A stretch of 64,000 nucleotides of DNA from Sphingobacteriales bacterium JAD_PAG50586_3 (GCA_023213195.1 CP096135.1:494548-558547); one strand, 5' to 3'. Shown: positions 31,201 to 40,621, counted from the first letter of the stretch. Notes: a model not told the origin generated them from the letters alone. Program-made: numbers and translations.

Positions 31201-32253
31201 TTGAATGATAGTTTGGCATTAAGATGGTGTACCAATGTAAACTATGTTTCAGAACTACAAACTATTACAGCTATAGAAAACTATATATATACAGCAGGTA
31301 TAACTAACCAAGCTGGCACAGCCGTAAGTAAATGCGTACCAGACAACGACTCCCTTTCTGTGTGCCACCCTTTGGTATCTGATTCAAGTTCTGCAAATGG
31401 GTATGTATACCTTATGAAATTTGCAGTTCCAACAAATCATTCTCTTACTTGGTCAACGCTTGTGCCTTACCTTGACGATACAAAACTTCTTTCTGCGCCA
31501 ACAGCACTAATAGCAGAACCCGAAGAAAAGTTTTTAGACTTAGCAGTAGACCAAGCCAATAACCTTTATGTAGCAGCTTTTTCAAATTATCTTTATCTAA
31601 ATGTTTTACCGTCAACCCTCTCAGGAATGTACTATCAAGATTTAAAAGGCAATGTTATTGGAGATACTGTTTTTGCTGATGCAGTTTTGATGAGTTACGA
31701 TAATATGAACCGCAAATCTTGGGAGTCATATTTTGGCGGTGGCTTGCAATACTCTACAATTAACAACGTATTGGTACAACCTATGTATTGTGATGCTCCA
31801 TCGGCACTTGCAACTTACGGCAATCAATATTTATATTTTGCGGGATATTCAGGCGGTAGCTCTAGTTTTCCTTATATGGATTATAATTCAAGTTCTAGCT
31901 TAGATTATTATCAAGAACACCAAGGATTCGATTATGATGCCTTTGTAAGTAGATTTAGCCTAAAGTCTATAGGTGTGGGCATACAGGAAATGGAACAGCC
32001 TGATAAAAACGGGGTGGTATTATTCCCCAACCCAGCAACAAATATTATATACCTATCCGATACTAAATTTGATGGCGAAGGCGTTTCTATAAAGGTTTTG
32101 GACATTACAGGCCGTGTAGTTATTGATGAAACAAGAAAAAGCACATCATCACTAATTGATATTGATGTTTCTTCTCTTAGTAGTGGCACATATATAGTGC
32201 AACTTTTATCAGATAAATTCAGTTATTCAGGTAAATTTGTAAAGCAATGGTAA
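28216..32253 (+). CDS. Large secreted SBBP-repeat protein, T9SS type A (three frameshifts)
   Basis: About 1346 residues: a signal peptide (LLALLFAFLCVSNIQAQ), repeated beta-propeller-like units with ILLIKYNSAGAVAWTKQYNG, a second SBBP-like half, and a type A T9SS tail (VVLFPNPATNIIYLSD, ITGRVV, SLSSGTYIVQLL). The frame breaks near 30063, 30313 and 30535, each inside a short G run with one G missing. It is a likely surface or secreted protein. Its place inside the element makes it cargo for a Bacteroidota host. Confidence 0.8.
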
Positions 32254-33653
32254 AAAGGTATTTCATACATGTAACCCTGATAGTTATATTTCTATCAGGG
32301 TTAGGTATGAATTTTACTCAAGCCCAAACCAATGGTTGGGAAAAGGTTGACGATGGAATTGTCGGGCCTATTGTGTCTTTTTACAGCAATTTTGAAGAGG
32401 ACTCAACACTATATGTTGGGGGGCAATTTGAATACTGCGTACCTAACGGGCCTTGGCCTTTAGAAATTTGCCAAAGAAGTATAACAGCAATAAAAGATAA
32501 TGAATTTATATTAATTCCAAGCGGCACCCCATTTTGGGGTAATGTGCACAGAATTACGAATTACAAAAATGATATATACATAGGCTTATCTTCTGGGGGG
32601 CAACGGTCTTTATTTCATCTAGATAAAATTAATAGCACATGGATTGATTTATCGGATAGTCTTTTCGATTATCAAGGGCAGATAGGTGGTGGCGTTCGTG
32701 GCCTTGAGTTATATAATGGAGAACTTTTAATTGGGGGCAGTTTTTTGAAGCTGAACCAAGATACTGTATTTGGAACTGTTTTGTGGGATGGCGTAAAGTT
32801 TAAACCTTTTTGGAACTATACACCCGAAAGTGGTATGATACAGTTTATATTAAATGACATAGCTGTATACAAAGGCGAAGTTTATGCCGCAGGCTCGTTC
32901 ATTGTTTCACCTTACGGTAATGGGCTTAGTTTGATAAAATTTAACGGTGAAAAATGGGTCCCCGTTGGTGTTCCTTACATGTTGGGCAATACCGCTAGCT
33001 ATGCTTTAGAGGTTTATAATAATGAGTTGTATGTTGGTGGTTTTATAAAAAAAGCAGATGGTTATGCTGGCAACTATATCATGCGATGGAATGGCACAAG
33101 TTGGAATGAATTAGGAACAAGTGTCAACGCCCCTGTTTTAGATATGATTGTTTATAACAATGACTTATATGTTTGCGGAATTTTTACGCATGCCGGTGGA
33201 GAAAACGCAATGTATATTGCTCGTTGGGACGGCAGCCAGTGGCATAAGATAGATGACAGCGTTTTTGATTGGAATTTCAATATAAATACAATGGTGGTCC
33301 ATGATGAATATTTATACATAGCATGTGGCCCAACTATAAACGGGGATACATTTAACCGTATAGCTCGACGCTATGTAGGACCTAAAAATACAGATGATAT
33401 TGAAGATATAATCAATATTTACCCTAACCCTATGGCAGAGCAACTAACCCTTGAATATGATTTAGATAAGGTTAGCGATTTTAAATTCGCATTATATGAT
33501 GTAGTTGGCAACATAGTTTATGAGGAGCAAAACTCAAATGTCTATGGCTATTATTATTACTCAATTCCGACTGTAAATTTGGCTGCCGGTTTATACATTG
33601 CGCGTGTAGAGTTAAACGGAAAAACAATATCAAAAAAGATTATAAAAAACTAA
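32247..33653 (+). CDS. Secreted beta-propeller-like protein, T9SS type A
   Basis: A 468-residue protein with signal peptide (VTLIVIFLSGLGMNFTQAQ), about six repeats of the kind LYVGGQFEYC / GELLIGGSFLKL / ELYVGGFIKKADGY / DLYVCGIFTHAGGE, and a type A tail (IINIYPNPMAEQLTLEY, LAAGLYIARVELNGK). The repeats suggest a propeller. It starts within the last bases of the previous gene (ATGGTAA), so the two are coupled. The substrate is unknown. Confidence 0.82.
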   Translation: MVKRYFIHVTLIVIFLSGLGMNFTQAQTNGWEKVDDGIVGPIVSFYSNFEEDSTLYVGGQFEYCVPNGPWPLEICQRSITAIKDNEFILIPSGTPFWGNVHRITNYKNDIYIGLSSGGQRSLFHLDKINSTWIDLSDSLFDYQGQIGGGVRGLELYNGELLIGGSFLKLNQDTVFGTVLWDGVKFKPFWNYTPESGMIQFILNDIAVYKGEVYAAGSFIVSPYGNGLSLIKFNGEKWVPVGVPYMLGNTASYALEVYNNELYVGGFIKKADGYAGNYIMRWNGTSWNELGTSVNAPVLDMIVYNNDLYVCGIFTHAGGENAMYIARWDGSQWHKIDDSVFDWNFNINTMVVHDEYLYIACGPTINGDTFNRIARRYVGPKNTDDIEDIINIYPNPMAEQLTLEYDLDKVSDFKFALYDVVGNIVYEEQNSNVYGYYYYSIPTVNLAAGLYIARVELNGKTISKKIIKN

Positions 33654-33686
33654 AAATGAACAAACTGCTTACGCTTGGAATATTTA

Positions 33687-33720
33687 CTGTTGCGGGGCAA
33701 CTTGTTTTGCCTCGCAACAG
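33687..33720 (+). terminator. Hairpin between T9SS genes
   Basis: An inverted repeat ctgttgcg / cgcaacag with additional inner pairs lies between 33653 and the next start at 33732. It resembles a terminator or attenuator but lacks a strong T run. Confidence 0.4.
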
Positions 33721-33731
33721 TTTAAACTATA

Positions 33732-34666
33732 ATGAGAAAACTATTATATATAGTTATTTTTTTTAGCAGTTCTTCAAATGCTCAAAATCTTATCCAAAAT
33801 GGAGGTTTTGAAGAGTATGATTATTGTCCTGTAAATTTAGGTGAAATCCCAATAAAATATTGGTATTCACCAACTTTAAATACACCAGACTATTTTCATT
33901 CATGTGTATCAAATAATGACAATGATGTCCCTAATAATAATTTTGGATGGCAATTTGCACAACAAGGCGAAGGATATGTTGGTGAAATGACAACATATCC
34001 GTGGGATAACCAGTTTACAAATAGGGATTATTTAACAAATAGATTAAGTGGAATTTTGAAAGAAGATTCTACTTATTGTTTAACTTTTATATCAATACAC
34101 CAGAGGATGATACATCGGGCAGTCTCTATAGTAACATCGGGATTTATTTTTCAAATGACTCTATATGGTTTAACATTTACGATACCCTTCCATTTGTCCC
34201 TCAATTAGAAACACCAGACAATTTTTTTTATGATGATACTGCTAATTGGATAAAAGTTGAGCTAAACTATATTGCGATAGGTGGTGAAAAATATATGACA
34301 GTAGGTAACTTCAAAGGAAATCAAAACACCAATTTGTTAAATTTAGGCCCCAGCCTTATAAATTATTATTATTTTGATAGTTTTAGTCTAGTGGAATGCA
34401 ACCCTCCACCGCCATCGATAGAAATTATAATTCCAAATATCTTTACACCCAATAAAGATGGGATTAATGATAATTTTAACATTGAGAATTTGCCTGACAA
34501 TAGCCTTCTTACAGTATATAACCGTTGGGGTGCGAGTGTATATCAATCAAATAATTACAATAATGATTGGACCGGAGAGAGTTTAAGTGATGGTGTATAT
34601 TATTACATTCTAACTCTGCCAAGCGGCAACTCTACTAAGGGCACCGTTACAATTTTGAGGGATTAG
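33732..34666 (+). CDS. Secreted type B T9SS protein (frameshifted)
   Basis: A signal peptide (MRKLLYIVIFFSSSSNAQ), a body sharing FEEYDYCP and NTPDYFHSC with the chromosomal genes at 2973 and 3976, and a type B tail (IPNIFTPNKDGIND, VYNRWG, GVYYYILTLPSG). One T is missing near 34081, joining STYC to NFYINTPEDD. It is therefore a mobile member of a family also resident in this chromosome. It ends just before the right 57-bp repeat. Confidence 0.78.
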
Positions 34667-34709
34667 AATTTATTACAATTGTACTAATCAATATTATATC
34701 TTTATCCTC

Positions 34710-34766
34710 AGGTTTAGTTTTTGGTTTAGTGAGAATGCCCTGTCGCAAGACGGGGTTTTTCTTTTT
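34710..34766. repeat. 57-bp terminator-bearing direct repeat, right copy
   Basis: It matches 28081-28137 at 54 of 57 positions, including the ccctgtc / gacgggg terminator stem. It closes the T9SS block and lies seven bases from the stop of the convergent gene at 34773. Confidence 0.75.
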
Positions 34767-34772
34767 ATAGGC

Positions 34773-35273
34773 TTAAGATTTGCAAGCTCGTTTACAATAG
34801 CTTGGACATGCCCTTTTACAATGTACGGCTTCATCTTTAATCATTTTTTCGCCAAATTCACTTTCATAAATTGATTGCGTTTCCTCAAAAGAGGAAATCA
34901 GGTTTTGTTTGTCTTTTTCACTCCTTAAACCGAAGTAGGGGTAATGATGCAAGTATTCACCAAAAAGCAAATCTGAGTCCTTATGATATGCCCTAGTATC
35001 AAGTATATGTTGATGCCACATATCATCCATTATTGAATGAGGTACTAATGAGGCTTCGGGAAATTTTCTTGTCAAATGCAGATAGCGTTTGTATTCAACC
35101 TCCGCTTCATCGCATTCATCATAGGTCCAGCCTAAACCCTCTTCTGGGTCTCTTAGCTTCATTTTTACCATTTCAAGGTCAATCCCTGCAACAATAGGGT
35201 CAATTCCCTTTTGGTTAATCAAGTAAGAGATTCTTTCAGCCGTAATAGGCTCTTGAATAGTTAGTGTTTCCAT
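34773..35273 (-). CDS. Glycine-rich-domain-protein-like protein with Cys-rich tail
   Basis: A 166-residue protein from the ATG at 35273 (METLTIQEPITAERI); a TTG nine codons upstream is possible. The centre has the GRDP-like core: SIMDDMWHQHILDTRAYHKD and LHHYPYFGLRSEKDK, with conserved W, H, D and Y residues. The C-terminus carries two copies of CKRAC separated by PSY, an unusual short Cys-Lys-Arg motif. The molecular function of this family in bacteria is not established. The tail could bind metal or be a modification site; that is speculation. Confidence 0.65.
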   Translation of the reverse strand: METLTIQEPITAERISYLINQKGIDPIVAGIDLEMVKMKLRDPEEGLGWTYDECDEAEVEYKRYLHLTRKFPEASLVPHSIMDDMWHQHILDTRAYHKDSDLLFGEYLHHYPYFGLRSEKDKQNLISSFEETQSIYESEFGEKMIKDEAVHCKRACPSYCKRACKS

Positions 35274-35384
35274 TTTGTTTGTTTTCAATTCACCAACCAA
35301 AATAGGAAAAACCTAATGAAAAACCAATTGACAATTGTGCCAATTATATGATTAAACCCGTCCAGTTTAAATATATAAGCTGAT

Positions 35385-35801
35385 CTAGATTTGCTCGCCT
35401 TTGGCCTTTTTAATTGCGGCGACATTGCAATCAATCTGGGATATTATCGGCTCCAATTCAATATCATTAACGCCCATGCTTCTGAAACGCAACAGCAAAT
35501 CACTCAGTAATTCGTTGCTTTTCACAAGTTCATGATACAGTGCCGGAGACGATGCAATCAAAAAAGCATAAGCATCCCGTTCAGGGTCCTCAATTTCAAT
35601 GGGTGTTTTGCGATTACGTTCAATTTGGCTGCGCACATAACAGATAGGTTTATCGTTCATAAAGATTGGCACAGAACCATCATCTGTGATTGCTCTCAAT
35701 GGTTTCTCGCCTAAAGATTTAAACTTCGCTGCTAGAGCATCTGAAACGGCATACCAAATAAATTTCCAGTCTTTAGCATTATCAAGATAATTCATTTTCA
35801 A
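35385..35801 (-). CDS. Hypothetical partner of the second recombinase
   Basis: A 138-residue protein (MNYLDNAKDWKFIWYAVSDA ... VAAIKKAKGEQI), probably mixed alpha/beta. It starts five bases past the stop of the recombinase gene on the same strand, so the two form an operon. I do not recognise a family. Small genes paired with tyrosine recombinases are often accessory factors, but nothing in the sequence shows this. Confidence 0.5.
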   Translation of the reverse strand: MKMNYLDNAKDWKFIWYAVSDALAAKFKSLGEKPLRAITDDGSVPIFMNDKPICYVRSQIERNRKTPIEIEDPERDAYAFLIASSPALYHELVKSNELLSDLLLRFRSMGVNDIELEPIISQIDCNVAAIKKAKGEQI

Positions 35802-35806
35802 ACTCC

Positions 35807-37134
35807 TTATTCTATTCTGCTATGTGACTGTAAATTGAAAACACTTTGTGTGCAATCTTTTAGTTGCGCCTTTTTTATCCATTCAAATTTATGTGCGAGT
35901 GATCCGCCTTCGCCATAGGCTTGGCGGTTAAATTTGTGGCCCATGAGGTCAGCCTGAATGCGGTCTGGGGTATTTACACTCAGAATCCTATCTTGGAAAC
36001 TGTGCCGCAATGAATACACCGTATGGTTTGGTGTGGGCAGTAGATTATTTTCTGATAGGTATTTTCCCAATACAGCAGATAAGGAATCGGGCCTATCCCA
36101 ATAGTCAGTAAAACCCTGCGGACAGGCTTTAAAGGCATCCAAGGCGAAGCCTACAAGCGGAATGACACGTTTGCGATACTTTGTCTTTAGCGGCTTCTTA
36201 GGGCGCGGCAAAATGCAGATATGGGGTATTTCAGCATCAAGGACAATATCTTCCGGCAATAGGCCTACGAGTTCGGAAAGACCGGCTCCAGTTTCTGCCA
36301 TTGCATGCAATACCCATTTTGCTTGAGGGTTTAGGCCGGAAAGCTTTCTAGGATTAAGCAGGGTATTAATGATAAAGGAGCTTTCAAAGGGGAGGCGCTT
36401 ATTCTCATTTTCTACTGTCAAAATGAGCTTTTTAAATAAGTGTGAAACATCAATACCCAGTTTTAGGTTATCGCTTACCAATTCCAAAATATTTTTAACA
36501 TTAACAATATCCTTATTGGCGCTATCTGTTACCAAATTTTCCTTTTCAATACGCTCAATCCACCAGTCTCGAAATTTCAGGGTGTCATCCCGTGTAATTT
36601 GAGTGATGGGCTTATTACCAATGCATTTTATAAAATTATTGATTGCCCGTTTTCTTGGTAGCCGCCATTTGCGTACTTGGTTAGGCGACTTATTCATGAT
36701 TTTATTTTTTGCCAAATCCCAAAAACGGGTGAGGGCATCATCAATATTAATTTCAGGGGTAAAATCCCACCAAGAACGGCCTCGCTTTGATGGGGGTTGT
36801 AATTAGCCTTTTGCACATGCAACAATCTTTCTATTAATTGCTCTAATGGCCCAACGGCAAGCTGTTGGCTTGGTATATAACCAAACCCCAAGACCTTGGC
36901 TCTTTGAACCACAGCTTGATAAGCGGTTTGTGAATGCTTTTGCCCTGTTTGAACAAGCGATAGCCAGTAAGACTCCAGTTGCTCATTTTGATTTATGGCA
37001 AACTTAGCAGCCTGTTTCCGGCAGGTCGTCCCCAAGGCAATACGGATGTAATCACGAGAATCAAACTCTCGAAAGCACTCAGGTACACGGCGGTTGTAAT
37101 AATAGCGGCCTTTGCGGCTAAGTAAGTAATTCAT
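35807..37134 (-). CDS. Second tyrosine recombinase (frameshifted)
   Basis: About 442 residues. The N-terminus MNYLLSRKGRYYYNRRVPEC is the DUF6538-like arm-binding part seen mostly in proteobacterial integrases. The catalytic end has YSLRHSFQDRIL and LMGHKFNRQAYGEG. In the box where the first catalytic Arg is expected the sequence is ETGAGLSELVGL, with Gly in place of Arg. One C is missing near 36778, restoring NPPSKRGRSWWDF. It lies 23 kb from attR, so it belongs to a nested or relic element. Confidence 0.75.
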
Positions 37135-37404
37135 GGTGTTTGGCTTCCTTTGTTTGCCATTTTGTATTCCAAAATGGGTGACAGTGAGGAAAAACCACTA
37201 AAGGCAAGGTTCTGCAAAAGCGAGAAGTTTGCTTTTTTGTTAAAGAGTTATAATGAATATTAAAGAGTGCTTCAATAAGCATAATGGCTCCTCGGGCAGA
37301 AGTACCTGATTACAATGGCATTTTCCATGTCGTTGTTTTTTCAAAAAAATAGTTTGCCAAAATTTGCACAAGTATTCAATTTTCAGTGACAAGATTTGTG
37401 ACAG

Positions 37405-37647
37405 CTATTTACTACCATCATCCTTATATCCTAGTGCCACTTTTAATGCAAGTGATTTTATATCTGAATCCTTTTCAAGCTTTTGCATTTCTGCATGTAG
37501 CCTTTCAAAAATTGGCAAATACACATCGCCAAATTCAGCGACAACTTTAGCGGCAATCTTGTATGCGATTTCAATTTGTGTTCGATTCATTTTTAGCTCC
37601 TTTGATGTTTCCGAGATCATAGGATGCAAAACTTCGGCTAATGACAA
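37405..37647 (-). CDS. Small hypothetical protein (70-80 aa)
   Basis: An 80-residue helical frame (MSLAEVLHPMISETSKELKM ... ALKVALGYKDDGSK). The 37647 start is a TTG; an ATG at 37620 would give 71 residues. It is divergent from the Fic gene, with 387 bases of repeat-rich DNA between them. No family is recognised. The stretch 37135-37404 between it and the recombinase holds nothing I can identify. Confidence 0.4.
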   Translation of the reverse strand: MSLAEVLHPMISETSKELKMNRTQIEIAYKIAAKVVAEFGDVYLPIFERLHAEMQKLEKDSDIKSLALKVALGYKDDGSK

Positions 37648-37781
37648 ATGTTGATTCTGCTAATAAGAAATAACAAACGATGCAGGAAGTTTATAATGAC
37701 ATGGCTAAATGCTAACAGAAGGGCGCTATCGTTGTGCATCTATCACTAACCTAGATTATAATAAAATAAGAATATCGGTTC

Positions 37782-37889
37782 TATGACAGATATATCATTA
37801 GAACGGCCAATATTTATGACAGATACGTCATATAATAATCCATCATGCGGAGATTAGGTCAATTATTCTCCGCATTTTATGCGGAGAAT
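37782..37889. promoter_or_regulatory. Operator-like palindromes between divergent genes
   Basis: There are two related sites, TATGACAGATATATCATTA (37782) and TATGACAGATACGTCATA (37815). The second is a perfect TATGAC / GTCATA dyad. A longer palindrome, attctccgca / tgcggagaat, spans 37865-37889. They lie between the divergent genes at 37647 and 38035 and look like binding sites or a terminator. Confidence 0.5.
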
Positions 37890-37929
37890 ATGATTTATCA
37901 TACTAGTTAAAACCTTGTGATTTCAAGAA

Positions 37930-38025
37930 TTGCAATAAAAGCTAGTAGAGATATGACACTAAAAGCTAATTATAGTTTGACATTAAAAGCTAATTATGAT
38001 ATAACATTAAAAGCTAATTACTATA
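37930..38025. repeat. Four 24-bp iterons upstream of the Fic gene
   Basis: Units start at 37930, 37954, 37978 and 38002, exactly 24 bases apart. The core TAAAAGCTAATTAT is nearly constant in the last three units; the first is degenerate. The last unit runs into the -7 box at 38022. This layout suggests cooperative binding of a repressor over the promoter. Confidence 0.75.
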
Positions 38026-38029
38026 TTTG
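38022..38029 (+). promoter_or_regulatory. -7 promoter box of the Fic gene
   Basis: TATATTTG matches TAnnTTTG exactly and ends five bases before the ATG, so transcription should begin at or next to the start codon (leaderless). The iterons cover the -33 region. Confidence 0.55.
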
Positions 38030-38034
38030 TACTC

Positions 38035-39579
38035 ATGGCAAAACCAACCGATAAACTGGCAGAATCACTTGAGGTCCTCCGTTCTCTTCAAAAGCGGGGG
38101 CATATTGCTATTCAATCCAAGAATTTAACCCGATTACACAGAGAGCGGCTCAAAAAGGCGGGCTTCCTTAAAGAAGTAATGCGCGGTTGGTATATACCCG
38201 CCAGACCAAATGAATCAGCAGGGGAAAGCACCCCTTGGTACGCATCATATTGGCAATTTTGTGGTACTTATTTGCAAGCCCGTTTTGGCACAAAATGGAG
38301 TTTGTCGCCTGAGCAATCGGTCTTACTCCTTGCGGGAAATAAAACAGTTCCCGCGCAACTCCTTGTTCGCGCACCACAAGCAAGAAACCAAGTGACGAGA
38401 TTTCCGCATGAAACATCTTTATTTGAGGTGAGGGCAGCCTTACCCGAAAAGAGCGACCTCATTACAAATGAGGATAATTTAAAGCTGTTTTCATTGCCCT
38501 CAGCACTTATACAATGTTCGGAGGATTTTTATACCCGCTACCCAACAGATGCCCGAACAGCTTTATCTATGCTGCAAGACGCTTCTGATATTCTTGCGCC
38601 TTTACTAGAGGGTGGGCATAGCGTTGTTGCGGGACGTATTGCGGGGGCTTTAAGAAATATTGGCCGAGGGCGTATGGCCGATACTATTATGAATGCCATG
38701 AGAGCGGCAAACTACCTAGTTCAGGAACGTGACCCATTCGTCACTCAATTGGCCGGAAACGTGCTACAAACAAGGGAGCGCTCGCCGTATGTGAACCGCA
38801 TACGCTTGATGTGGCAATCTATGCGCGAGCAAATAATACAAGCATTCCCCGCAAGCCCAGGTATGCCGGAAGACATTGATGCGTATATGAAAGCTGTAGC
38901 AGATTCATACGCACAAGATGCTTACAACTCTTTATCTATTGAAGGATATAGGGTGAGTGCCGAACTTATTGAGCAGGTGCGAAGTGGAAAGTGGGCACCT
39001 GACACAAACGAAAATGACAAGCAACAGCGCGATGCAATGGCAGCGCGAGGGTATTGGCTAGCCTATCAAGAAGTGCAAAAAAGCCTGTTAGAAATCCTTA
39101 AAGGAAAAAATGCGGGCGAAGTGGCAGACTATGATCATGGCACTTGGTATTTAAAAATGTTTGAACCAAGTGTTACAGTTGGCCTTTTAAAAGCAAGTGA
39201 TTTGGCTGGTTACAGGAGCGGCCCTGTTTATATTCGCCGTTCAATGCATACACCGCCAAATGCAGAAGCCGTGCGCGATCTAATGCCTGTGTTTTTTGAA
39301 TTACTAGCAAACGAGCCAGAAGCTTCGGTTCGTGTTGTATTGGGGCATTTTATTTTCGTTTACATCCACCCTTACATAGACGGCAATGGTCGGATAGGAC
39401 GTTTTCTTATGAATGCTATGCTTGCCTCTGGCGGCTACCCTTGGACTATTGTTCCTTTAGCGGTAAGGGACGAATATATGAATGCTTTAGAACAAGCGAG
39501 TGTTGCACAGGATATAAAGCCTTTTGCAGAACTTATTGGCCGTCTGGTAAGAGAAGCATTAAAGCAGCAATCAGCCTAA
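38035..39579 (+). CDS. Fic-family protein with N-terminal winged-helix-like domain
   Basis: A 514-residue protein. The catalytic motif HPYIDGNGRIGR starts at His445. An inhibitory-helix motif of the (S/T)xxxE(G/N) type lies at S299-G304 (SLSIEG), so it is an auto-inhibited Fic enzyme. Residues 1-75 resemble an AbiEi-like winged helix (RLHRERLKKAGFLKEVMRGW). Fic enzymes move AMP or other phosphate groups onto target proteins. The DNA-binding-like end plus the iterons upstream suggest self-repression. Possible roles are defence, toxin or regulator; the target is unknown. Confidence 0.85.
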   Translation: MAKPTDKLAESLEVLRSLQKRGHIAIQSKNLTRLHRERLKKAGFLKEVMRGWYIPARPNESAGESTPWYASYWQFCGTYLQARFGTKWSLSPEQSVLLLAGNKTVPAQLLVRAPQARNQVTRFPHETSLFEVRAALPEKSDLITNEDNLKLFSLPSALIQCSEDFYTRYPTDARTALSMLQDASDILAPLLEGGHSVVAGRIAGALRNIGRGRMADTIMNAMRAANYLVQERDPFVTQLAGNVLQTRERSPYVNRIRLMWQSMREQIIQAFPASPGMPEDIDAYMKAVADSYAQDAYNSLSIEGYRVSAELIEQVRSGKWAPDTNENDKQQRDAMAARGYWLAYQEVQKSLLEILKGKNAGEVADYDHGTWYLKMFEPSVTVGLLKASDLAGYRSGPVYIRRSMHTPPNAEAVRDLMPVFFELLANEPEASVRVVLGHFIFVYIHPYIDGNGRIGRFLMNAMLASGGYPWTIVPLAVRDEYMNALEQASVAQDIKPFAELIGRLVREALKQQSA

Positions 39580-39691
39580 TATTAAGTCCTCAAATTGGGT
39601 TTGTTATTTGTGATTAATATTTAGATGATTTTTAACGGGAGGTCTCGAATCCCGATATAGGTAAGCCCTCTATTCATGCACGAGGGGTTTC

Positions 39692-40157
39692 ATGGCATTA
39701 GATCAACAGCTTTTAAAGGTTTCAGAAGTAGAATTGGTTTACTTAAGTAAAGTTAAACCAAGCGAACGTCCACGGATAACAAATTCACACTATGCCTATG
39801 AGGTATTGCTGAATACCATGGGACATGAACAAGATTGAATTGGTGGAGCAATTTAAAATTGTCCTACTAAACTCAAACAATTGCTGTTTGGGCGTTTCAG
39901 CTATTTCAATGGGTGGTATTTCATCTTGTATTGTGGACAAGCGAATCATATTTGCGACCGCCCTAAAAGCAAATGCTGTAGGGTTGATTCTGGCCCACAA
40001 TCACCCGTCCGGCAATTTAAACCCGAGCAAAATTGACATTGACCTTACGGCTCAAATTGCGGAGTGCGGCAAGCTATTTGAAATCAATGTCCTAGACCAC
40101 ATCATCGTTACCAAGAACGGTTTTAGCTCAATGGCAGATAACGCCTTAATGCCATGA
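39692..40157 (+). CDS. radC: RadC-like JAB-domain protein (frameshifted)
   Basis: About 155 residues, starting MALDQQLLKVSEVELVYLSK and ending GFSSMADNALMP. The JAMM metal motif is intact: AHNHPSGNLNPSKIDIDL. The frame shifts near 39818 (ACCATGGGAC; one extra or two lost bases), with natural joining LLNTWDMNKIELVEQF. RadC-like genes are very common on mobile elements beside ardC; the biochemical role is unsettled. The 39580-39691 gap shows only a CGGGAGG/AATCCCG-type hairpin. Confidence 0.82.
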
Positions 40158-40212
40158 GCCGATTAGAGAAGCTATTCGGCTCACGATTTGGCTGAATGTC
40201 AATCCCATATTG

Positions 40213-40244
40213 AGATACAGATGCATACGACTGTATCTTTTTTG
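40213..40244 (+). terminator. Terminator after radC
   Basis: A stem agatacag / ctgtatct is followed by TTTTTTG. It lies about 55 bases past the radC stop. A second small hairpin (tccgattt / aaatcgga) follows at about 40301. Confidence 0.7.
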
Positions 40245-40355
40245 TTTAACTAAATAAGTTTTTGTTGAATTAGAATTTGCGACTCGCTTATAAGCGTTTC
40301 TCCGATTTTTCAAATCGGAATAGAAAACCAATCAACAGTTCAATGAGGAGTGAAA

Positions 40356-40550
40356 ATGCAAGACAGAAGCAATGATGTCATGATGAAAAGAAAAGAGGCG
40401 GCGCGGTATATTAACTACTCGCCGGGAACTTTAGCCGTTTGGCATTGCAAGAAAACCTACGATTTAAAGCCTTTCATCGTAGGGAAACGGTCTATCCGCT
40501 ACTGGAAGTCCGAACTGGATAAGTTTCTGGTAGGCAAACTGGAAAAGTAA
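40356..40550 (+). CDS. Excisionase-like helix-turn-helix protein
   Basis: A 64-residue MerR/excisionase-type DNA-binding protein (MKRKEAARYINYSPGTLAVW, FIVGKRSIRYWKSELDKFL). A strong Shine-Dalgarno (GAGGAG at 40345-40350) is five bases before the ATG at 40356, unusual for Bacteroidota. Candidate functions are excision control or regulation of the primase and ardC genes that follow. Confidence 0.75.
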   Translation: MQDRSNDVMMKRKEAARYINYSPGTLAVWHCKKTYDLKPFIVGKRSIRYWKSELDKFLVGKLEK

Positions 40551-40556
40551 AGGGTG

Positions 40557-40588
40557 GGAAAGGGTGTATTGGCGTACACACCTTTCCC
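40557..40588 (+). terminator. Hairpin between the HTH and primase genes
   Basis: An inverted repeat gggaaagggtgt / acacctttccc lies between the two genes with no T run beyond it. It may attenuate transcription rather than end it. Confidence 0.4.
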
Positions 40589-40621
40589 TTGTTCAACATT
40601 ATTCGCAATTGGAGATAGAAA

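Noticed and set aside
37930..38025. Possible CRISPR array
   Set aside because: Units are contiguous 24-mers with no unique spacers and no cas genes nearby.
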